Source: Castor canadensis
Taxonomy: Eukaryota > Chordata > Mammalia > Rodentia > Castoridae
NCBI RefSeq assembly: GCF_047511655.1
Contig: NC_133389.1
Location: forward strand, 42,256,295 to 42,320,294
Direction of reading: 5' to 3'
Length of the DNA stretch: 64,000 bases
The translations under genes were made by a program, and so were the position numbers. The notes beneath the pieces are model-generated. The model ran no database searches. It saw nothing but the letters and a program-made list of their open reading frames with translations, and was not told the DNA's origin. This document shows, in pieces, positions 12,354 through 23,758 of this stretch (its first letter is position 1; each line of letters opens with the position of its first letter).

Positions 12354-12863
12354 ATGCAAATTAAAACCACACTAAGATTCCACCTCACCCCTGTTAGAAT
12401 AGCCATCATCAGCAACACCATCAACAACAGGTGTTGGCGAGGATGCGGGGAAAAAGGAACCCTCTTACACTGTTGGTGGGAATGTAGACTAGTACAACCA
12501 CTCTGGAAAAAAATTTGGAGGCTACTTAAAAAGCTGGACATCGATCTACCATTTGATCCAGCAATACCACTCTTGGGGATATACCCAAAAGACTGTTACT
12601 CCAGAGGCACCTGCACATCCATGTTTATTGCGGCACTATTCACAATAGCCAAGTTATGGAAACAGCCAAGATGCCCCAGCACTGACGAATGGATTAAGAA
12701 AATGTGGTATCTATACACAATGGAATTTTATGCAGCCATGAAGAAAAACGAAATGTTATCATTCGCTGGTAAATGGATAGAATTGGAGAACATCATTCTG
12801 AGTGAGGTTAGCCTGGCTCAAAAAACCAAAAATCGTATGTTCTCCCTCATATGTGGACATTAG
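12354..12863 (+). pseudogene. L1 ORF2 C-terminal fragment, intact to its stop
   Basis: A 169-residue open frame ending at the natural ORF2 stop. Visible blocks are [18 protein letters not shown] (Cys-rich region), [53 protein letters not shown] and [16 protein letters not shown]. There is no internal frameshift, which supports recent insertion. The catalytic domains were never copied because of 5' truncation. Confidence 0.9.
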
Positions 12864-13241
12864 ATCAAGGGCAAACACAACAAGGGGATTGGACTATGAG
12901 CACATGATAAAAGTGAGAGCACACAAGGGAGGGATGAGGATAGGTAAGACACCTAAAAAACTAGCTAGCATTTGTTGCCCTTAATGCAGAGAAACTAAAG
13001 CAGATACCTTAAAGCAACTGAGGCCAATAGGAAAAGCGGACCAGGAACTAGAGAAAAGGTTAGATCAAAAAGAATTAACCTAGAAGGTAACACCCACGCA
13101 CAGGAAATCAATGTGAGTCAATGCCCTGTATAGCTATCCTTATCTCAACCAGCAAAACCCCTTGTTCCTTCCTATTATTGCTTATACTCTCTCTACAACA
13201 AAATTAGAGATAAGGGCAAAATAGTTTCTGCTGGGTATTGA

Positions 13242-13300
13242 GGGGGGGAGCGGGAGGGGGTGGAGTGGGTGGTAAGGGAGGGGGTGGGGGCAGGGGGGAG
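13242..13300 (+). repeat. G-rich tract in L1 3' UTR
   Basis: At least eight runs of three or more G within about 59 bases (for example gggggggagcgggaggggg), with potential for a G-quadruplex. The same tract appears as a C-rich run at about 39205-39260 in the antisense copy, so it is a fixed part of this L1 subfamily's 3' UTR. Confidence 0.8.
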
Positions 13301-13821
13301 AAATGAACCAAGCCTTGTATGCACATATGAATAATAAAAGAAAAATGAAAAAAAAAATAAAAATAATATGCTTCCTATGCTTTCATCTTGCACCTCTTCT
13401 TCTTCAATGCCCGTAATTCATAGCTTCGGTCTTGGAAAGGAGTCACTGGGTTCTTACATACTCTATTCATACTTCTTTACTCTTTTTTCTAAATATTCTT
13501 CTGGGAGTTTTTTCTATTATATCTACCTTGTCTTCAAGCCCTAATTGTCTTCCATTTGATTCAGTCTACTGGAGAGGCTTTCAACTGAATTTTTTATTTG
13601 ACTTAGGGAGGTTTGTACTTCCAGAACTTCAATTTGGTTTTTTTAGGCTTCTATGTCTTTATTAAATTTGTCTTTCCTGTTTTACACTGTCTAACTTATT
13701 TCATTTAGCTGTTTATTTGTATGCTCCTTGAGTTTGTTCAGCAGTCTGTTTATGTCCACCTTGAATTCATTTCATTGCATTGTCATTGAATTCATTTAAC
13801 TTTTTATTCATATTCTCTTTT

Positions 13822-14020
13822 GAATGGGGTCTTGCTGTGTTTCCCAGTCTGGTGTCCAGCTACTGAGTTTGAGTGGTCCTCCTGCTTCAACCCCCCCATT
13901 ATTACATGGCATGCCACAGGGCATGAACCTGGATTTTTTTTTTCAGCACTGGAGTTTGAACTCAGGGCCTCATGCTTGCTAGGCAGGCCCTCTTATGGTT
14001 GAGCCACTCTGCCAGCCCCC
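13822..14020 (-). mobile_element. B1 plus ID SINE pair within one target-site duplication
   Basis: A B1-derived antisense segment (ggggtcttgctgtgtttccc onward, 13822 to about 13929) is followed by a T-run and an ID antisense segment (gcactggagtttgaactcag to ctgccagcccc). The pair is bounded by the perfect 11-bp repeat tattctctttt (13811-13821 and 14021-14031). The order is reversed relative to the usual B1-dID dimer. Confidence 0.75.
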
Positions 14021-16027
14021 TATTCTCTTTTATTTCATTGAGTTGTTTATTCATGTCTTCTTTCATCTCATTAACCATTCTTATCATCATTCTTTTAAGC
14101 TTGGAAACTGAAATTTCATCCCTTTACTATCCATCAGATCCTTTGCTATGTGGTTGTTCTCCTTTTGAGAAATCATATTCACCTGATTTTCATATTTCTT
14201 ATCTCTCTAATTTGAGATTTGGTCATCTGTAGTCAATTAGTTGGTTGAGGGTTTTAATCAAGTCCCTCCCTTGAATTATTCTCTATGTTCTGGAAGGACT
14301 GGTTAGTGGCTAGGTTGATGTGCTATTTCTGACCACTGGCCTGGGGGGTATAACTAAGTAATAACAAATTCACCAATTCAATACAAATTCGAATATATAC
14401 ATGAACTAGAATGCCATTGGTGGTATTATCTGTATATTTGATCACATTATCTATGAAGGGGATTAGCATTCTTGTATGGTACAGTAGGTTAGAAAAATAA
14501 AACTTGGTTTTGTAGGAGTTAAAACATATAGTAAAAATAAGGGGATGGAGGAGGAAATAAGGAAGATGTGGAGAATGGGAGAAGGGAAGTGAAGTGTGAG
14601 GGCTGCAGATAAACAAAACCCTACATGTAGAGATTTAGTTTGATTGCTGTGGAAAAGGATGCTATTGTCAGGGATTGAAAACAAATAGTTTAGAGTGAAA
14701 TAAGGAGATTGAATAAACCACCAGTTGAGTTGTTTGTAAATAAGAGATAGAAAAGTGAAGAGAGAAAAAAGAAATGAAATGAAAAAAGGAGAAAAATGGC
14801 AATATAAGAGGGATAAACAAATTGAAATGTTAATTTTTTAAAATGTCAATATTCTTCCTTGTTGAGGAGAAGAGTTGATGCCTTCTGTGCTCTGTTGGTA
14901 CATTGAATGCTTTCCTCTGATCTCTGGTTTGCAGACTTTTGTCTGCAGTTCTATTGTGTTCACTCACATGTCCCTTCAGGGGCCTGGATTGCCCAGATGT
15001 AATCAGGGGGGAAAGGGGAGTGCTCTGGATTATAGCAGCTGCTAGAGTTAGGTGGAACAGTTCCAGTTGTCAGAGGCAGCTGTTGGGGGCCAGTGGTGCA
15101 TTCTGATTATATCTAGTGGGTTAGAAAGTACTCTGCCACTTTTAATCCTGTATGCTTTTCCCTGTTCAGGGAATCCCGTAGCTGCTTTGACTTGTCCACA
15201 ACAAGCTTTCCCCCCCCACTTTTCCACCTAGGCCTCCAATTTAATCTTTCATTTGGAGAGTGAGGGGTAAATAGCTCCTGTCACTTGTGAATACACACAT
15301 ACTGCTGGGTTGAGCAGTAGGTTAAGGGCTTTAGCTAGCCGGCCAGCTTACTTCTTGTCCTCCTTGTCTTGGGATGGAGTCCCAGATGTTGAGCTCCAGC
15401 CAGTTAACCTGTGCACTTCCTACCCCTCCTCTGGATAGAGATGTTAAGCCAAGAGGCCTCCCTCTGCCCCCACCAGACTGGTCTGTAGGCCTTCAATCAG
15501 TCTACTTAGCCAAAGGTTTTCTCAGGGGTCAGATTCAGCCCACTTAGCCATAAGCTTCCTCAGAAGTTGGATGAATTTGCTCCAATTCACTGAGCTGGCC
15601 TGTGTGGTAGACTCAGAACTGAAATAGGCTCACCTGATTGGTTTCAGAGCTGGTGTTCCTGGTCCCAGTGGTAGTAGGGACTCTGGTTGGCAAGCAGCTT
15701 CTATCCAGTGGCTGAGACAAGGCTTGCTGATCTGCTCTTAGCCTTCCATGTGTTTGTTTGCTCATGGTGTGGCTTTTGTGAGTGGCTCTTTTCAGAAGTA
15801 ATTCAGGTATGAACAGAGAAAAAACAAAAAAACCTCGGGCTGGAGAGGCACATGTTGGAGCAGGTCCAAGTCTGCACCCGTGTGCCTGTGAGGTATTTGC
15901 TCTTTTAGAGGTTTAGTTAGAGGTTGGCAACTCTAGTTATTATCTGTCCTTTACTGGCATTCTCTTTTTTAGCATATTAACTTGCCCACTTCTTGCAGCC
16001 ACATACATGAGGTTTTAGTTCAGATTC

Positions 16028-16053
16028 ATGGAGATTTAGGGAAATCTCCATGA
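16028..16053. repeat. Short perfect hairpin
   Basis: An 11-base inverted repeat (catggagattt / aaatctccatg) with a 4-base loop at the right margin of the L1-derived block. No following T-run and no gene context, so it is not read as a terminator or RNA. Confidence 0.5.
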
Positions 16054-16097
16054 GATTTAGTGATTGCCTCTCCTCCACCTTGCCTCTCCTCCCAGGC

Positions 16098-16215
16098 TTG
16101 TTTTTGAGATAGGGTCTTGCTAACTTTTGCTCAGGCCAGCCTGGAACCTGATTATACTATCTCTGTCTCCTGAGTAGCTAGCTGGGATTACAAGTATGCA
16201 CAACCATGCCCTGCC
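16098..16215 (-). mobile_element. B1 SINE (antisense)
   Basis: Antisense of a 7SL-derived B1: tttttgagatagggtcttgc, caggccagcctggaacctga, ctcctgagtagctagctgggattacaagtatgcacaaccatgcc. Confidence 0.8.
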
Positions 16216-17109
16216 CTCATGCAAACACTCTTATTTAGAATATTCTACCAGGTTGTTATTTACAAATTAAGCTGTTCTGAATATAAGAGTCCAAATTTAG
16301 TCAAATTAGAAAAAGAGTGAATTTCCCAGGACAAACATCTCCCTTGGATGGTAGAATCAGAGGATCCTCAAAGGCTTGAGATTTGATTTGGGGATTCCAA
16401 GACTAAACCAAAATTAAACTGTGAATCTGTTTATGGCAAGAATTATAGCTTTCATTTTTATGTTCCAAAAACCTAGTGAGCACCCCGTGAAAAATAAGAG
16501 GTAAATTAACATATGTCCCATTTTTTTTTGAAATAGACAAATTATTTTCTCTGAATTACCACTTAATTCACTACGATTTGTCTTTCCACATTAAAAGGAC
16601 AGTCTAAAGAAATTTCGAGAAACCATACATTTCTTGTTACTCTACTCCTGAAAACTACTATGAAATCTTGCATCTACTATTTGTATGAAAAATGGCTCCT
16701 TTCTGGCATATGAGTATATGGTAGCAGAAGCTGGGTAGGAAACCATTCAAAATATATTATTAACATTATCTCATGAAAGGGTGCTATTTGGGCAAATGAT
16801 AAAATGATTTGGGCAGTTTTCCCTTTCTTCCCCAAATGATTCGATCTCTGATGCTTTTCACAGGTGAGCTAGGCCTTGTTATCTTATGGCATAAGCAGTC
16901 TCTTCTCATTATCACATTTCCATCTTATCACCCCTTTGTCAGCATTTACTGTGTTCTCATGTCATTGTCATAGGCACTGTTGCTATTTATAAAGAACTTT
17001 TGCAAAAGCACAGTTCTTATGACTGAAGAACTTAAATAGTCTAAGAAGACATACAGAACAACCCAAGTGGAAACTAATGATCTCAAACTGCTCGGTTTCA
17101 GAATGCTTT
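16216..17109. other. Non-coding, no clear feature
   Basis: AT-rich sequence; no gene or nameable repeat seen. Confidence 0.45.
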
Positions 17110-17382
17110 CACTGGTAAAATTGTAAAGACCTCCATGAACTTTTATGTATGTGGGTTGTATCTCCTGATATATACTACAAGAATTAGGACAGTAAATTTT
17201 AATACACAAGCACACATTACACTAGTCATGTCATCACATGTCACATGGACTCTGAAAAGAATGACAGTGAGGAGACCAAAAATGTCTTTGAATTGCTATG
17301 AAAGTTGTTTTGACCGCACAGACTCCTAGAAAGAGTCATTGAAGTGCTAATGGGTCCCCAGACCCACACTCTGAGAATCACT
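17110..17382 (-). repeat. hAT-Charlie-type fossil (antisense end preserved)
   Basis: The right end, gggtccccagacccacactctgagaatcactgg, is the antisense of the CAGTG.TTCTCA-type terminal region of mammalian hAT-Charlie elements. Upstream phrases (gttgttttgaccgcacagactcctagaaagagtc) fit the same family. The left end is uncertain. Confidence 0.5.
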
Positions 17383-17649
17383 GGTGAACAAACACAAGTG
17401 TATTCCTCATTAAATATAACTTTGAAAGAGCTGTGGAAGAGAATGACATGAATTTCCCATAAAGTAAAAAAAAAAAAAAAAGAGAAAAAGGAAAGAAATC
17501 TTTGGAAGCAGAGCCAGAAATCAGGAGAATTCAGATATTTGCTAGCAGGTTTATGAATATGCCACTCGTTCCACTGGGCGCACTGTTCTGTGATAGTTTT
17601 TCGCCATGGCTTATATTTGAAATAATAGTATAATATTTCTTGGAATTTA

Positions 17650-19265
17650 ATTAATCCCAGAGAAATAAAAATTTATAGTCACAGAAAACCTGTACCTGTT
17701 CAAAACAACTTTATTAGTAATTTCTCAAAACTAGAAACAACCAAAATGTCCCTTAGTAGGTAAATGGTTCAATAAACTATGGTATATCCACACCATGGAA
17801 TATTACTTAGAAATAAGAATGGAACAAATGCTACACAACAACTTTGATGGAACTCTGAGTGAAAAAAAATCCAGACTCAAAAGGTTACATACTTCACCAT
17901 TCTAGTCATATAATTCTTATATTATATATTCTTAATCATGGTAAGACTACATGAGTCAATTCATGCTAAAATTGTAAAAAACTATATACACATATTTAGG
18001 AATGTCAATTTCCTTATTTTAAAATCATACTATAGTTATCTAAAATGGAACGACCAGATGAAACTGGGTAAAGTTGCACTGGATCTCTCCGTATTACTTC
18101 CTCAACTTACCATGAGCCTAATAATTTTTTAGTATTAGAAAGTACACATTTCTTTATACACATATGTATTTCCATGTTCAGTCAGCTGACAGGACATAGA
18201 AGCAGTTATACTCCAGTAGTAACAAGAACGCCTAGCACCCAAATCTTGGTTTCTAATACCGTTCTACAATATAACAAATCAAGGATACTTGGAATGATGG
18301 CTGATTGTAGGGAAGTATACAAGATAACCCTGGATCCTCTTGTAGTACCAAAAAAGCAAAGAGGTACCAAAAACAAAAACCTCACAATGGTGGGATATGT
18401 GAAAAGGGCACAGAGTCAATAAAAGACCTATTTAATGGCCAAAGCTGGAAAAATTTAAGCAATAAGATAAAATAGTACAGGATTATCACCAAAGAACAAA
18501 GTAAAAATCCGTGAGTACATACTGATTTATATACATTATTAAATAAAGAAACAAGTGAGAGAGAAGAGAAAAATGCCTTCTGCAGGTCATTTATGGACTA
18601 CTCCACCCTCAAAGTGTTGCCTGTGCATGCTGACTTCCTACCATCAAGTTTTGGCCCTGCATAGTGTCTTCCTTCAAAAGCATATGATCTAGAAATGGGG
18701 TGAAAAGTAGCAACAGTAGAGAAATTTGACAAACACAAATTCAGCCAGGTGATCAAGATCAATATTAACAAGTATAAGTCAGGTTTATACTCTGTACCCT
18801 TGATATGATGTAAAGAAAATGGCACTATATGTTTAGGATCTTCCTCTTGAAAACCATAACCACAATCCATCATGAGAAAAACAGAATATAAATCCCAGCT
18901 GAGGGACAGTCTCCAAAATACCTGTCTGGTAATCATCAAAACTATCAAGGTCATCAAAAACAAGGAAATCTTAGAAACTGTCACAGCCAAGAGAATTTTA
19001 AGGAGATGTGACAACTACATGAAATGTGATACCTTGCCTGGGATCCTGGAAGAGAAAAGAATATTTGGTGAAAACTACAGAAATAATGTACAATGTGTGG
19101 GCTTTAGTTAATAATAATGCATCAATATTGGTTCATTAATCCTAACTAATGTATCAGCATAACATGATATTCTAATGGGGAAACTGGGTGCAGAGTATAG
19201 GGGAAATCTCTGTGCATCAACAATTTTTCTGTAAATTTAAAACTGTTTAAAACTTAAAGTTTTTT
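17650..19265 (+). mobile_element. Ancient L1M element: ORF2 3' end and long 3' UTR
   Basis: From 17650 to about 17900 the sequence follows the old L1 ORF2 tail (agaaacaaccaaaatgtccc, aaactatggtatatccacaccatggaatattac). The 18870-19265 part matches the conserved L1M 3' UTR (caaaactatcaaggtcatcaaaaacaaggaa, atgcatcaatattggttcattaat, ggggaaactgggtgcagagtat), ending in a poly(A)-like tail. The middle is more diverged. All open frames here, including a 138-codon antisense one, are chance. Confidence 0.8.
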
Positions 19266-19742
19266 TTTAATTCCTTATACACAGGGCTATCTGATTTATG
19301 CTACCTGGCATTACCTCATTGAACTATTGCTTGTCCTTTACTTTTTAATGAGCTTGTTATAGGATATGCTATACTTAATGGCAACATTGATTCAGACTGA
19401 TTGTTTCTCGAGTGTTTGAATGTGACACTACAGAGAGACTCACAAATTTGAATTTTCCAGTGATGAAGAGACATAGAACAACAAGGAAAGCAGGAAATCA
19501 TGAGGCAGCTGCAATCATTAGTATGCAAAAGCTATTAGATAGGGTAGAGAGAGGAATGATATCAGTTCATAACAGAATAAAGAAGAAGCAAGGATGGATG
19601 AGCTGAGCCTCACACATTGCAAACAACTAGAGTTGTTGCTGGATCTGCAGAGTCATTGTTGACCTTCTGGAACAATTGTCACTTCCTGTGAGCATTGACT
19701 GTTATTCCCAGTTCATGGGGTTTAGCTGAGTAACGCTGAGTC

Positions 19743-19981
19743 ATTCTCTCTCCTTTCCTTCCTTCCTTTCTTCCTATGTTCTCTTCTTTCCCTCTCTCCC
19801 TCCCTTTTCTTCTTTCCCTTCCTTCCTTCCTTTCTTCCTTTTTTCTCTTCTTTCCCTTCCTTCCTTTCTTCCCTCCTTCTTTCTCTTCTTTCCCTACCTT
19901 TCTTTCTTCCTTTCTCTTTTTTCCCTTCTTCCTTCTCTTCTTTCCTTTCCTTCCTTTCTCTTTCTCCTTTTTTATTTTTTT
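19743..19981. repeat. Polypyrimidine (TTCC)n-type tract
   Basis: About 240 bases almost exclusively of C and T on the + strand, with only a few purines (near 19776-19778, 19896 and 19974). The pattern is interrupted (TTCC)n/(TTTC)n. It has H-DNA/triplex-forming character and is probably length-polymorphic. Confidence 0.9.
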
Positions 19982-20280
19982 TAGTAGTAAATGGTATGCT
20001 TAGATTTGTTTAAGTTGCAGGGAAAGATAGGTAATAAGATGTAAGAATGATTTGCCATTTAATAAAATGCCATGATTATAAACTCAAACACCTTAGATAG
20101 GGTATGACTCAAACCAGAAAGTTGTTACATGTACTTGCAAAGGAGAAATCTACTAAGCACCTGTGTGTAAGGTGAATTACAGTGAAAAAAAATTAAAATT
20201 ATTAAAACTAGCTCACAGAATTTTGGAATAATGCAGGTGAAAGATATCATAACACTTAGGAAATTGTATTTGTTCGATGC

Positions 20281-20492
20281 TTTTATTTATTTATTTAATT
20301 TATTTATTTTGTGGTACTGGGGCTTGAACTCAACGCCTTCACCTTGAGTCACTCCACCAGCCCTATTTTTGTGAAGGGTTTTTCGAGATAGGGTCTCCAG
20401 AACTATTTGCCCAGGCTGGCTTTGAACCTCAATCTTCCTGATCTCTGCCTCCTGAGTAGCTAGGATTATAGGTGTGAGCCACCAGCTCCCAG
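20281..20492 (-). mobile_element. B1-dID composite SINE (antisense)
   Basis: A (ttta)n tail, then ID antisense (ggtactggggcttgaactca, gagtcactccaccagccc), then B1 antisense (tttttcgagatagggtctcc, tgcccaggctggctttgaacctc, gattataggtgtgagccacc). Flanks gatgcttttattta and gaagctcttatttt look like a degraded target-site duplication. Confidence 0.85.
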
Positions 20493-20504
20493 TGAAGCTC
20501 TTAT

Positions 20505-20700
20505 TTTTATCTTTTTAAAATTATTGTTGCACTGGGGGTACATTATGACATTTACCAAAGTTCTTACAATAGATCACAATTGAATTCACTCCCTCCATCA
20601 TTCTCCTTTATCCCCTCTCCCCTGCTTGAAGCTTTTAATATTATGTGTTTTGTCAGTAAGTACATTGTAACAACATACCATAGCTTCTAAACTTTCTACT
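20505..20700 (-). mobile_element. L1 3' UTR fragment (antisense)
   Basis: Begins with a T-rich tail, then attgttgcactgggggtacattatgacatttaccaaagttcttacaa and tcactccctccatcattctcc. The same segment recurs at 22147, 57207 (antisense) and 43800-43930 (sense), which identifies it as an L1 3' UTR of an older species-lineage subfamily. Confidence 0.7.
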
Positions 20701-20953
20701 GTCTTCTCATCCAAGATTTGCTAAGACACTATGATTAATGGACTTAAAGTAGGTAAAATATTTATGGACGATAATGCCCGCTAAGCCTGATAAAGAATTC
20801 TCTCTTACAAGAAGGTTAATTTTTACTTGGGGAAAGGGTAAAAAATGTTTTGTTGAGTGTACTATATAAACAGCTGTCACACTGCAGGAGAACTTAGTCA
20901 TTTCTTTCATAAATCTTCCTTATAAAGAAGAATATCAGATTAGATTGTAAACC

Positions 20954-21101
20954 TTTTTTTATTTATTTGTTAATTCACTTTTTTTGTTTGTTTGTTTCAG
21001 AGTCAGGGTCTTGCTATGTAGCCCAGATTAGCCTTGAACTCACACCTGCCTCAGCCTCCCCAGTGCTACGATTACCATGTGTGCCATCATGCCTGGCTAG
21101 A
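20954..21101 (-). mobile_element. B1 SINE (antisense)
   Basis: T-rich tail with (gttt)n, then agtcagggtcttgctatgtagcccag, ccttgaactcacacctgcctcagcctcccc and gtgccatcatgcctggct: a complete B1 monomer in antisense. Confidence 0.85.
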
Positions 21102-21374
21102 CTGTAAACTTTTGATTATAGCGATTTTGTCTTACACTTATTTGTATCGACCTCAACACTTAGATTAGTGCCTTATCTGGAGAGGATGCTCGGTGCATTG
21201 CTGTTGATTTAGGCTTTATAAAATAAAGCTTTATACAAATAAATCTTAAATCATTTTCAAGGAGAAAATTCAAAAGCGTGAAATCTTATAGTAGCAAAAA
21301 ATATACAGTACATGACAAACATTAACATGTTAATGCACTTCTATTTGAAACAATGGAATTTGTAATTGCCAATT

Positions 21375-21540
21375 AGAATAATTGTCAACATTTAATGATG
21401 AATTACTGTGGACCAGCCATTGTGTTAAGTGATTTACAATGTGCAGTATTATCTCATTCAATCCCCTCAACAATGCTTTAGGGAACCATTATCATTATCC
21501 TCACTTTATAGATGAGAAAAAATACTTAAGGTAGCCAGTT
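21375..21540 (+). repeat. MIR SINE fossil
   Basis: Contains gtgttaagtgatttacaat, tatctcattcaatcccctcaacaatgct and attatcattatcctcactttatagatgagaaaa in MIR order, including the conserved core. Confidence 0.75.
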
Positions 21541-22146
21541 GTGAAATAGTTAACTGTATTTTATCAGTGCATTCTTCCTTGTTATCATAAACCTACAAGT
21601 TTACTTTAACTATGACCTTTATTTTCTTTTAAAGAATTCAACATGTCTTTAATTATCTAAGTTTACTACTAGATACATGTTTTCTTAAACTACTAATCTT
21701 CTTTGAAAAAATAGTTAATATTTTTTGTTTAAAAATAAATTAGCCAAGAACTCTAAACTTAGTTGCCTTATTAAAGTATAGTGCCATCATTTAACACACT
21801 TCAGTATGTGTGTGTAGCTTTCACTTTTTTTCCTGCTTGTACAAAGGCACGACTCATTTGAAATAAATGAACAAGAGCTATCTGATTTAGGCTAAGTAGT
21901 AATTTATATCTTCAACATGTTTCTTAATGTAATATTTTACCATGGATATGGATATCAAACAATGATCTCTCCTGTACCAAAGTAATGACATAGTGATATT
22001 CTAATAGTTTGGTTTATATTTGCTCTGATATTCTATTTCTATGTCAGGATTTATGGGTTGTTGGATTTTTTTGGAGATTTAGATTATAATTATTTACTGT
22101 GCCCTTGAGATTTTTCAGGAAGATTAACTGTATGAATGCCAATTTC

Positions 22147-22335
22147 TTTCTTTTTAAGTATTGTTGTACTGGGGATATTTTGTGACATTTACCAAAATTC
22201 TTACATATATCAGAGTGGAATTCATCCTCTCCATCATTCTCCTTCATCTCCTCTTCCCCCATTCATGGAATGGGTTGCAACAGGTATCATTTTTCCATTT
22301 TCATACATGATGGATGCTAAATTCTATGTGAACTG
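22147..22335 (-). mobile_element. L1 3' UTR fragment (antisense)
   Basis: gttgtactggggatattttgtgacatttaccaaaattcttac followed by ccatcattctccttcatctcctcttcccccattcatggaat. Same family as 20505-20700 and 57201-57498. Confidence 0.7.
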
Positions 22336-23138
22336 GTTTGTAGGTTCATGGATGTGTGATAATATTGGAAGATACATTTCCTGAAAAAAATTTTACATCC
22401 TCTAAAACTGTGCAGTAACTATCATAAGGTGTGTGGAGGAAATGCGATTAGGAGCTGAAAACTCAAATGTTCAAAGGCAGAGAATTAGGTAGATCAATAA
22501 CAGTCTTTGAGAAAACATTATGTTTTTAAGAGACATGCTAATGTTTTAGATAAACAAAGTAGCAATCCAGAATACATAAGGCATTACCTTAAGAAAAAGT
22601 GATGGTAGCTTGATGGATGTGGGACTCAGGAAAGTTTCAAAATGCTAAATTGTAGAAACGAGAAAACTGCACCAAGATCTGAGAGACTCACTCTCAAAAC
22701 ACACTTCGAAGACAGAATGTGCAGCACAAGGAGCAAGCGGAAATCTTGGTGCAAAAATGCAAAACTAGGCCCCTCCACAGCTTGCTGCTTTCAACCCTGT
22801 TACTTATTTTATGTTTAGCTGCTATTACTTGGGAGTGTAAAGCATTACTATATTTGGAAATTTAATAAGTCATGGATACCTGCCCCTTGGGCAGGCACCC
22901 TTCCTCTATCCAGCCCTCATGAGCTCATTTTGTTAATATTTATTTCAAAAAATTTTAGTTGAACAAGCTGCACCTAATTCCTGCATAGAAATTATGTACT
23001 AAATTTTAATCATTTAAAAATATAATAACGATATTACATGATGACTTTGTTCATCATAGCCACAGTATACATTTTATGATCAGGTTTGAGAGAATAAGAC
23101 AGCATTAGATTTCCTTGTCTTTTCCTTGGGGTTTCCTG
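22336..23138. other. Non-coding, no clear feature
   Basis: AT-rich sequence with no gene and no nameable repeat. Confidence 0.45.
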
Positions 23139-23170
23139 TGTATTCAGTTTTTTCTTTCTTTTTTTTTTTT

Positions 23171-23235
23171 CAGGGGCCAGGCTAATCTTCTCTGTATTGT
23201 TCCAATTTTAGTATATGTGCTGCTGAAGTGAGCAC
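23171..23235 (-). pseudogene. U6 snRNA retropseudogene, 3'-truncated
   Basis: The minus strand begins exactly at U6 nucleotide 1 (gtgctcacttcagcagcaca) and runs 65 nt through the conserved aaattggaac and acagagaagattagc blocks to ...ggcccctg. An A-rich tail then follows (seen as the T-rich run 23151-23170). Against the remembered mammalian U6 there are four differences, three of them CG to CA. It is flanked by a perfect 13-bp target-site duplication, tgtattcagtttt (23139-23151 and 23237-23249). It lacks the 3' half and a U6 promoter, so it is an L1-mobilised pseudogene. Confidence 0.93.
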
Positions 23236-23394
23236 ATGTATTCAGTTTTAAATGTTTGAAAAATGTGTAGACACATATATACTCCACTGTAACTCATAAT
23301 TTCAGGTTGATCCAACTAACTTTCACTCTAATTAAAATGGGTTTGAAACAAACAGCTTCAACATCTTATTGTCCTGGTATGTGCTACAAAAACT

Positions 23395-23758
23395 GACAAC
23401 TTTTTAAAATTTTATCATTTTTACATTTACTCACATCTGTATACATGTTTGGGCCACCTCCCTACCCCTCTTCCTGTCAGAACCTGTTCCACCCTCTTGT
23501 TCTCTGATTTTGTTGGAGAGAAAACATAAGAGAAAATAAGAAAGACATAGCATTTTTGCTAGTTTGAGATAAAGACAACTATACAGAAAGATTCCTAGTG
23601 TTGTTTCTATGCACTTGTGTACTATAACCCACATTGGTTCATCTCTACCAGACCTCTTCACTACTTCCTGACTCCTTCCCATAGTGGCCTCTGCCAGTTT
23701 AAGATTAGCTCCTCTACAGTGAGCATATCAACCACATTCAAGTTTTAGGTTCCCTTCC
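23395..23758 (-). mobile_element. L1 3' UTR, antisense (left part, split by LTR)
   Basis: T-rich tail, then gtcagaacctgttccaccctcttgttctctgattttgttgg and ctagtttgagataaagacaactatacag, which parallel the 3' UTR of the younger L1 at 39157-39834. It continues after the inserted LTR at 24128. Confidence 0.8.

Larger units (their letters stand above)
12352..13363 (+). mobile_element. Young 5'-truncated L1 with 15-bp target-site duplication
   Basis: About 1.0 kb containing the end of ORF2, the 3' UTR with a G-rich tract and an A-rich tail. It is flanked by the perfect 15-bp duplication taatatgcttcctat (12337-12351 and 13364-13378), and it splits an older antisense L1 into two parts that rejoin exactly on its removal. 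The 3' UTR matches the antisense copy at 39157-39834, so both belong to one recently active subfamily of this species. Confidence 0.93.
13379..16097 (-). mobile_element. L1 5'-region-like sequence, antisense (right part)
   Basis: Continues the antisense L1 sequence after the younger L1 insertion. The first part is T-rich with repeated 'tcattgagttgtttattcat'-type phrases (ORF1/5' UTR antisense); from about 14880 it becomes more GC-rich and resembles an L1 5' UTR. A B1/ID pair interrupts it at 13822-14020. No open frame survives. The assignment of the far right part (15000-16090) is weaker. Confidence 0.5.

Noticed and set aside
18598-19014. 138-codon minus-strand frame
   Set aside because: Antisense to the ancient L1M 3' UTR; no domain.
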